This document shows, one piece after another, positions 41,676 through 45,450 of a DNA stretch of 45,450 nucleotides. A model generated the notes under the pieces. That model had not been told where the DNA came from, did not search any database, and saw only the letters and a program-made list of their open reading frames with translations. Every line of letters begins with the position of its first letter. The stretch's first letter is position 1. The stretch comes from an uncultured Collinsella sp. Its GTDB lineage: Bacteria; Actinomycetota; Coriobacteriia; Coriobacteriales; Coriobacteriaceae. The position numbers were made by a program, and so were the translations under genes. Location: assembly GCA_902465015.1 (NCBI GenBank), contig CABQLK010000012.1, positions 1-45,450 on the forward strand. The letters are read 5' to 3'.

Positions 41676-41800
41676 GGCCCCGAATCGGTGTTGCCTCCCG
41701 GCGCATTCCGCAGGGGGAGCGATATTTTGCAGCACGAAGTGCGCAACAAAATATCGCTCATGCCCGAGGACGCGCCGGGAGGCAACACCGATTCGGGGCC
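41676..41800 (-). repeat. Nested palindromic element, copy 2 (inverted relative to copy 1)
   Basis: A 125-base structure with perfect 29-bp outer arms (41676-41704 and 41772-41800), 12-base unpaired strands on each side (41705-41716 and 41760-41771), perfect 13-bp inner arms (41717-41729 and 41747-41759) and an apex at 41730-41746. Read on the minus strand, the unpaired strands are GTCCTCGGGCAT and CCCCTGCGGAAT, and the apex contains TGCGCACTTCGTGC. These match copy 1 at 10/12, 8/12 and 14/14 positions, while the arms are unrelated in sequence. No protein is encoded. Confidence 0.75.
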
Positions 41801-41839
41801 GAACATATAGATCTACCAGCGCATTTACAAATTCGTAAA

Positions 41840-41887
41840 CTTTTTTGAAAAAAGTGCTTGCACAGTTCTCGAATCATAGGTTATTAT
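41840..41887 (+). promoter_or_regulatory. tRNA-Leu promoter with upstream AT box
   Basis: TTGCAC at 41858-41863, an 18-base spacer and TATTAT at 41882-41887 form the likely promoter. Directly upstream, ACTTTTTTGAAAAAAGT (41839-41855) is almost identical to the sequence before the tRNA-Gly promoter near 45313. Confidence 0.6.
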
Positions 41888-41944
41888 CTTCCTCGTTGAA
41901 CGCGCGGGTCCAACAAAACGAACCGTGAATCAACAACATAGCAT

Positions 41945-42034
41945 GTCGGAGTGGCGGAATTGGCAGACGCGCTAGCTTGAGGTGCTAGTGACCGCTTTTT
42001 GGTCATGCGGGTTCAAGTCCCGCCTCCGACACCA
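41945..42034 (+). tRNA. tRNA-Leu (anticodon GAG)
   Basis: Acceptor arms GTCGGAG (41945-41951) and CTCCGAC (42024-42030) pair perfectly, and ACCA is encoded at 42031-42034. The anticodon stem CTAGC/GCTAG encloses TTGAGGT with anticodon GAG at 41979-41981. A long variable arm (GACC...GGTC) marks a class II tRNA, and the T arm has GTTCAAG. It reads CUC and CUU leucine codons. Confidence 0.97.
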
Positions 42035-42045
42035 TCGCATTTGAG

Positions 42046-42067
42046 AAGCCTCTTCGGAGGCTTTTTT
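42046..42067 (+). terminator. Terminator after tRNA-Leu
   Basis: AAGCCTC and GAGGCTT pair around the stable TTCG tetraloop, followed by TTTT, 12 bases after the tRNA 3' end. Confidence 0.92.
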
Positions 42068-42093
42068 GTTACCGATAGACGGTGGGGTCCACG

Positions 42094-44439
42094 ATGGAAA
42101 CGCTTGAACGCAACGAGTGGGCAGACGTTGCCCAACTAGTCGAGATCACGAGCGATGCTGTCATCATCTGCGAGCTCGACGGAACCATTCTGCATGTGAA
42201 TAATCGCTTACTTGGTTTGATGTGCGAGGAACGCGCCGACGTCATCGGTGGAGATGTTAAAGATGTCCTGTACTCGTCCGCTTTTGAACGTGCGACGGAA
42301 CATCGTCTGCCATTTGAAACTGATGGCTCCGAGAACGAACTGATGCTCAAGCTGAGTGACGGCTCCTTTATCCCCGTCTTGGTTCGTGCGGGCTCCGTAA
42401 CGCCTCCACGCATCTTTGGGCGCCGCGCGCCACGTGTCCTGGTGGCGCTCCATAGCATCGAAGAACAGTATTCGCACGACCGTCAGCTCAAGCGTGCGCT
42501 TTCGGAGCTTAGAGTGGCGAACAAGCGCCTCTCTGGCACGCTCTCGGTCATTATGAGTACCGTGGGCTCCGATGAGCTGCCCAGCCTACTTGATACCGTT
42601 TTGAACCAGCTTGTAGGAACGCTCGATGCTTCGGGTGCTGCTATCTATTTTTCTGAGAGCGGCGGTTTTAAACTTCGCGGTGTTTCCAAGGAGCTGTACG
42701 ACAGCTACCTGCCTGAGTTTTTGCCGTATGGCGCTGGCATTCCGACGTATGTTCTTCGTGAGTCGCGTGCCTGTCGCTTGTCGATTCAACAGGACCTTGA
42801 GGGTGATAAGGCCGCCTCCGGTATGTTTATGGACCTGGACAATCGTTCTAAGCACCTGTTGCGTATGCAGGATATGCCTCCGTACCGCAGCGAGATCTGT
42901 CTTCCCGTTTTTTACGGTACGCAGATCCTTGGCGTGCTGGAAGTTGGTTGGAAACGCCCTCAGGCACCGCTCGCCTATGACGTTAATGTGCTCGAGGTCA
43001 TTTGCGATTACCTGTCTATCCAGCTGGTCGGCATGGCATCGAGCCTTCGCTCCCGTCGCACGGCCGAGCTTGGCCGCTCGCTCAATGTCTTGCGTGATGA
43101 GTTGTTTACCTTTCTAGACGATTCTGCCGCGGCTACCCAGGCGGTATCGTCCGAGATCTGCAATATGCTTAACTGTCATTTTTGCCCTGTTGAGTATGAC
43201 GCCAGTCTGGATTCCTACGTTATAGATTTTGAAGGTGGCAGTCGCGTTGCTTTGCCGGACGATCCCGAGAAGCTTTTCTTTTCCACGACGGCGCCAGCGG
43301 CACGTCTGGGGGCTGGCCCTGATGGCTTTGAGGCATCTGTTTTGGGCGGCACGAGTTCCGAGGACCTTAAACACGTCCGTATAACTCGCGTTGACGAATC
43401 GATGCCTATGGGAGGCTGGCTTAGGGCGCATGGTCTGCCTTGTCAAGGTCTCTACGTCGACTCCGGCATCGAGGCGGGGCGCCCGCGCTCTGAGGGTGAT
43501 GGCAAGCACAGTAACGACGCGATTGTTCCTGCTTCTGTTGCGAAGAGCCCGACGACGCGCGCGCTGCTGCTTCGTGATGGTAGCCAAGAGCCGATTGATG
43601 ACCTTGAATATGACTACTTGGTGCACTTGGCGCATGACTTTGAACTGATCTACGAAGGCGAATCTCAAAAGCGCGAGGAGCGCCATATCGCTCAGACCCT
43701 CCAGATCGGCATGAGAAATTCCCTGGGGGATGTTCCGGGTATCGCAACCGATTCGGTGTACCTGTCGGCCACGAACTCGGCGTTGGTCGGCGGTGATTTC
43801 TATACGCTCGTCCGACTTCCCGACGACTGCGCCGTCATGATTCTGGGTGATGTGTCTGGCAAAGGCATTGAGGCCGCATCGATGTCCGCGCTCGTCAAGA
43901 CGGCCCTGACGGCATATGCCTGGGAGGGCGCTGGCCCGGCCCGCATGGCACGCTCCCTTAACAGCATGCTCATGGGCTTTTCGAGGGTCGAGACGTTCGT
44001 GACGGCCTTTATCGCCAAGATTGACCTTAAAGCCGGACGCGCAACGTATTGTTCGGCGGGCCATCCTCCGACCATGGTCATCAGGCCAGAGTCGATGCCG
44101 CTGGGCGGCGGCGTGGCCCGTGGGGGAGAGGTCGAACTGCTTGGATGCCAATCGGGCGTAATCGGCGCATTCGAAGGCATGGTTTACGAGACGGGCGTGT
44201 TTACGTTCGCTCCTGGCGACATGCTCTTCATGTATACGGATGGAACGATTGAGGCCCGCGACCGCACCGGAGCGTTCTTTGGCGAGCAGCGCCTTCGTGA
44301 CCTTCTGCTCTCTGTCTCGGGTGAGGGCGTATCGGGAATCTGCGGCAAGGTCTTGGGCGAGCTCGACCGATTTACCGAATCGGCGCTGGACGATGACATT
44401 GCATTGGTGTCCCTTGAGTTTTTGCGGGGCCGGTCCTAA
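42094..44439 (+). CDS. PAS-GAF-SpoIIE serine phosphatase
   Basis: Predicted PP2C-type phosphatase that dephosphorylates an anti-anti-sigma (STAS) protein in a partner-switch pathway. The 781-aa protein has an N-terminal PAS-like domain (about 8-120; LVEITSDAVIICELDGTILHV), a GAF-like region (about 150-310) and a C-terminal SpoIIE domain (about 540-781). The metal-binding motifs are intact: GGDFY at 566-570, GDVSGKG from 585, SAGHPP, YTDG at 714-717 and DDDIAL from 766. No membrane segment is evident, so the sensor is cytosolic. ATG 42094 follows GGTGGGG; GTG 42082 is a weaker option. The next gene encodes a STAS-kinase fusion, its likely partner. Confidence 0.9.
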   Translation: METLERNEWADVAQLVEITSDAVIICELDGTILHVNNRLLGLMCEERADVIGGDVKDVLYSSAFERATEHRLPFETDGSENELMLKLSDGSFIPVLVRAGSVTPPRIFGRRAPRVLVALHSIEEQYSHDRQLKRALSELRVANKRLSGTLSVIMSTVGSDELPSLLDTVLNQLVGTLDASGAAIYFSESGGFKLRGVSKELYDSYLPEFLPYGAGIPTYVLRESRACRLSIQQDLEGDKAASGMFMDLDNRSKHLLRMQDMPPYRSEICLPVFYGTQILGVLEVGWKRPQAPLAYDVNVLEVICDYLSIQLVGMASSLRSRRTAELGRSLNVLRDELFTFLDDSAAATQAVSSEICNMLNCHFCPVEYDASLDSYVIDFEGGSRVALPDDPEKLFFSTTAPAARLGAGPDGFEASVLGGTSSEDLKHVRITRVDESMPMGGWLRAHGLPCQGLYVDSGIEAGRPRSEGDGKHSNDAIVPASVAKSPTTRALLLRDGSQEPIDDLEYDYLVHLAHDFELIYEGESQKREERHIAQTLQIGMRNSLGDVPGIATDSVYLSATNSALVGGDFYTLVRLPDDCAVMILGDVSGKGIEAASMSALVKTALTAYAWEGAGPARMARSLNSMLMGFSRVETFVTAFIAKIDLKAGRATYCSAGHPPTMVIRPESMPLGGGVARGGEVELLGCQSGVIGAFEGMVYETGVFTFAPGDMLFMYTDGTIEARDRTGAFFGEQRLRDLLLSVSGEGVSGICGKVLGELDRFTESALDDDIALVSLEFLRGRS

Positions 44440-44520
44440 ACAGCGACGCTGGGCGCGTCGAATCCGCACGGTTGCGGAAACGCATGCATCGAACAAGCTC
44501 TTTTGGGGAACCATGGTCGT

Positions 44521-45267
44521 ATGAATGAGTGGAATGACATAGCGGTTTTGACGCCACCAGGCGATATCGACATCGCCACGGTGCCTGCGCTGCGTCGGCG
44601 GTTGGATGCTTTGATTGGCCGCGGCGTGCGTCGTGTCGTCATCAACTGTCAGGCTGTTAGCTTTATCGATTCGACGGGCTTGGCATTCCTGCTTACGCGC
44701 GCTCGTGAGCTCATGAGGCGAGAAGGCCTGCTTTCGCTCGTCAATGCATCAGGTGAAGTTGTTCGCTTTTTGGAGATTGCTCGTCTTGTCGATATCCTTC
44801 ATGTCGCGGGGCCGGCACGGGAGTCTATTCCCGCCATTCCGGTGGGGGAGCTGCCTCGCTGGAGTAAGAGCGTCGAGGTCCGTCAGGGTATCGAGAATCT
44901 TCCATACTACCGACATCGCATCGCCGAACTCCTTGAATCGCTCCCGTTGCGCCGTGACGAGCGCTACGATGTCGCATTGGCGTCGGGGGAGGCGCTGGGT
45001 AATGCCTATGACCATGCGGGCGGTATCGGGTGCGTCCTGACGGTTCAGGCCTATGGCGATCGCGTTGTGGTTGAGGTGCTTGATCGAGGTGCCGGCTATT
45101 CTATCGATGAAACGAGCGAGCCGGTCGCATCCGAGGAGCGCGGCCGTGGCATCAAGCTTATGCGTATGCTCGTCGATAACGTGGAGGTTGCTCGTCGTAC
45201 GGACGGCGCCGGCACGCGCGTACAGATGGTGAAGCTGTTTAGCGGAGCGCTGGAATCGTGTGCCTAG
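44521..45267 (+). CDS. STAS / HATPase (RsbW-like) fusion protein
   Basis: A 248-aa protein that joins an anti-anti-sigma STAS domain (about 1-100) to a GHKL serine-kinase domain (about 120-245). The STAS part has VSFIDSTGLAFLL, with the usual phosphorylatable Ser/Thr at S51/T52. The kinase part has an N-box E157-x3-N161 with DHA, G1 DRGAGY from 188 and a G2-like RGRGIKLM. In RsbV/RsbW systems these are separate proteins. Their fusion here, beside a SpoIIE phosphatase, suggests a compact switch whose output sigma factor or other target is elsewhere. ATG 44521 has only a distant GGGGA; TTG 44503 is an alternative start. Confidence 0.83.
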   Translation: MNEWNDIAVLTPPGDIDIATVPALRRRLDALIGRGVRRVVINCQAVSFIDSTGLAFLLTRARELMRREGLLSLVNASGEVVRFLEIARLVDILHVAGPARESIPAIPVGELPRWSKSVEVRQGIENLPYYRHRIAELLESLPLRRDERYDVALASGEALGNAYDHAGGIGCVLTVQAYGDRVVVEVLDRGAGYSIDETSEPVASEERGRGIKLMRMLVDNVEVARRTDGAGTRVQMVKLFSGALESCA

Positions 45268-45312
45268 CCAATCGCTTTAGCGCGTTTAGCTACTAAGAAC
45301 ATGCGGCAGACA

Positions 45313-45360
45313 AGTTTTTTGAAAAAAGTACTTGCGTCTTTTGGACAACTCGCGTAAATT
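45313..45360 (+). promoter_or_regulatory. tRNA-Gly promoter with upstream AT box
   Basis: TTGCGT at 45332-45337, a 17-base spacer and TAAATT at 45355-45360 form the likely promoter. TTTTTTGAAAAAAGT directly upstream repeats the sequence preceding the tRNA-Leu promoter. Confidence 0.6.
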
Positions 45361-45372
45361 AATAACCCGCAA

Positions 45373-45448
45373 GCGGACATGGCTCAGTTGGTAGAGCACA
45401 ACCTTGCCAAGGTTGGGGTCGCGGGTTCGAGCCCCGTTGTCCGCTCCA
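45373..45448 (+). tRNA. tRNA-Gly (anticodon GCC)
   Basis: Acceptor arms GCGGACA (45373-45379) and TGTCCGC (45438-45444) pair perfectly. The discriminator is T and CCA is encoded. The anticodon stem CAACC/GGTTG encloses TTGCCAA with anticodon GCC at 45406-45408. The T arm has GGTTCGAGCCC. It reads GGC and GGU codons. It lies at the window edge, so a following tRNA cluster could be out of view. Confidence 0.97.
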
Positions 45449-45450
45449 TT

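Noticed and set aside
41370..41800. CRISPR array
   Set aside because: There are inverted repeats, not regularly spaced direct repeats, only two copies, and no cas genes nearby.
41370..41800. Insertion sequence or integron cassette array
   Set aside because: No transposase or integrase gene and no target-site duplication are visible. The attC-like likeness is in architecture only, so it is mentioned as an analogy.
41558..41848. 96-codon plus-strand frame across the palindromes
   Set aside because: It runs through two hairpins and one nested palindrome, has no ribosome binding site and gives an Arg/Pro-rich sequence with no homology that I recognise.

Overview
The window looks like chromosomal DNA of a gut Coriobacteriia bacterium, most likely Collinsella or a close relative. 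This is an inference from four things: high-GC coding sequence, the actinobacterial gene order uvrC / rapZ / whiA / gap / pgk / tpiA / secG, an actinobacterial-style UvrA zinc finger (Cys-x-x-His) and RapZ P-loop (Arg for Lys), and a host-sialic-acid operon. There is no rRNA, CRISPR array, phage or transposase. Nearly all genes are intact and closely packed.

Layout. (1) 1-3.7 kb, + strand: coaE, a lytic transglycosylase and uvrB. (2) 3.7-9.9 kb, - strand: an apparent operon of a Mrp/NBP35 Fe-S carrier ATPase and two FAD oxidoreductases, preceded by a lipoteichoic-acid-synthase-type membrane sulfatase. (3) 10-17.2 kb, + strand: uvrA (with a LexA-box-like site), a YbaK-type aminoacyl-tRNA deacylase, murJ and uvrC, so all three UvrABC excision-repair subunits lie within 16 kb. 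(4) 17.2-27.9 kb: a ten-gene-scale sialic acid locus. It has a structured leader, a family-5 solute-binding lipoprotein, a permease, a permease-ATPase fusion, an ATPase, a CE7 acetylesterase, a second esterase-like protein that has lost its catalytic serine, an N-acetylneuraminate-lyase-type aldolase, a ROK kinase and NanE. Together they would import sialic acid, remove O-acetyl groups, cleave it to ManNAc, phosphorylate that and epimerise it to GlcNAc-6-P. This block sits between uvrC and rapZ, which are neighbours in many actinobacteria. (5) 28-35.2 kb: rapZ, whiA (without the usual yvcK between them), then gap, pgk, tpiA, gpmI and secG, which is central glycolysis. (6) 35.4-41.4 kb: a complete oligopeptide ABC transporter, oppA-oppB-oppC-oppD-oppF. 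(7) 41.35-42.1 kb: about 600 bases without genes, packed with palindromes, then tRNA-Leu(GAG). (8) 42.1-45.45 kb: a PAS-GAF-SpoIIE phosphatase, a STAS-HATPase fusion protein (a candidate partner-switch module) and tRNA-Gly(GCC).

The most unusual signal is a pair of 122-125 bp nested palindromes at 41370-41491 and 41676-41800, in opposite orientations. Their two sets of helix arms have unrelated sequences, yet each set is perfectly or almost perfectly self-complementary. Three unpaired boxes (two 12-nt internal-loop strands and a 14-nt apex) are conserved between the copies at identical spacing. That pattern of compensated stems with conserved loops suggests an undescribed structured RNA or DNA element. 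Other leads are the three-way-junction fold in the sialic acid operon leader, the serine-less esterase paralogue, strong hairpins lacking a U-run in every sizeable gap of the sialic acid operon, and the fused anti-anti-sigma/anti-sigma protein.
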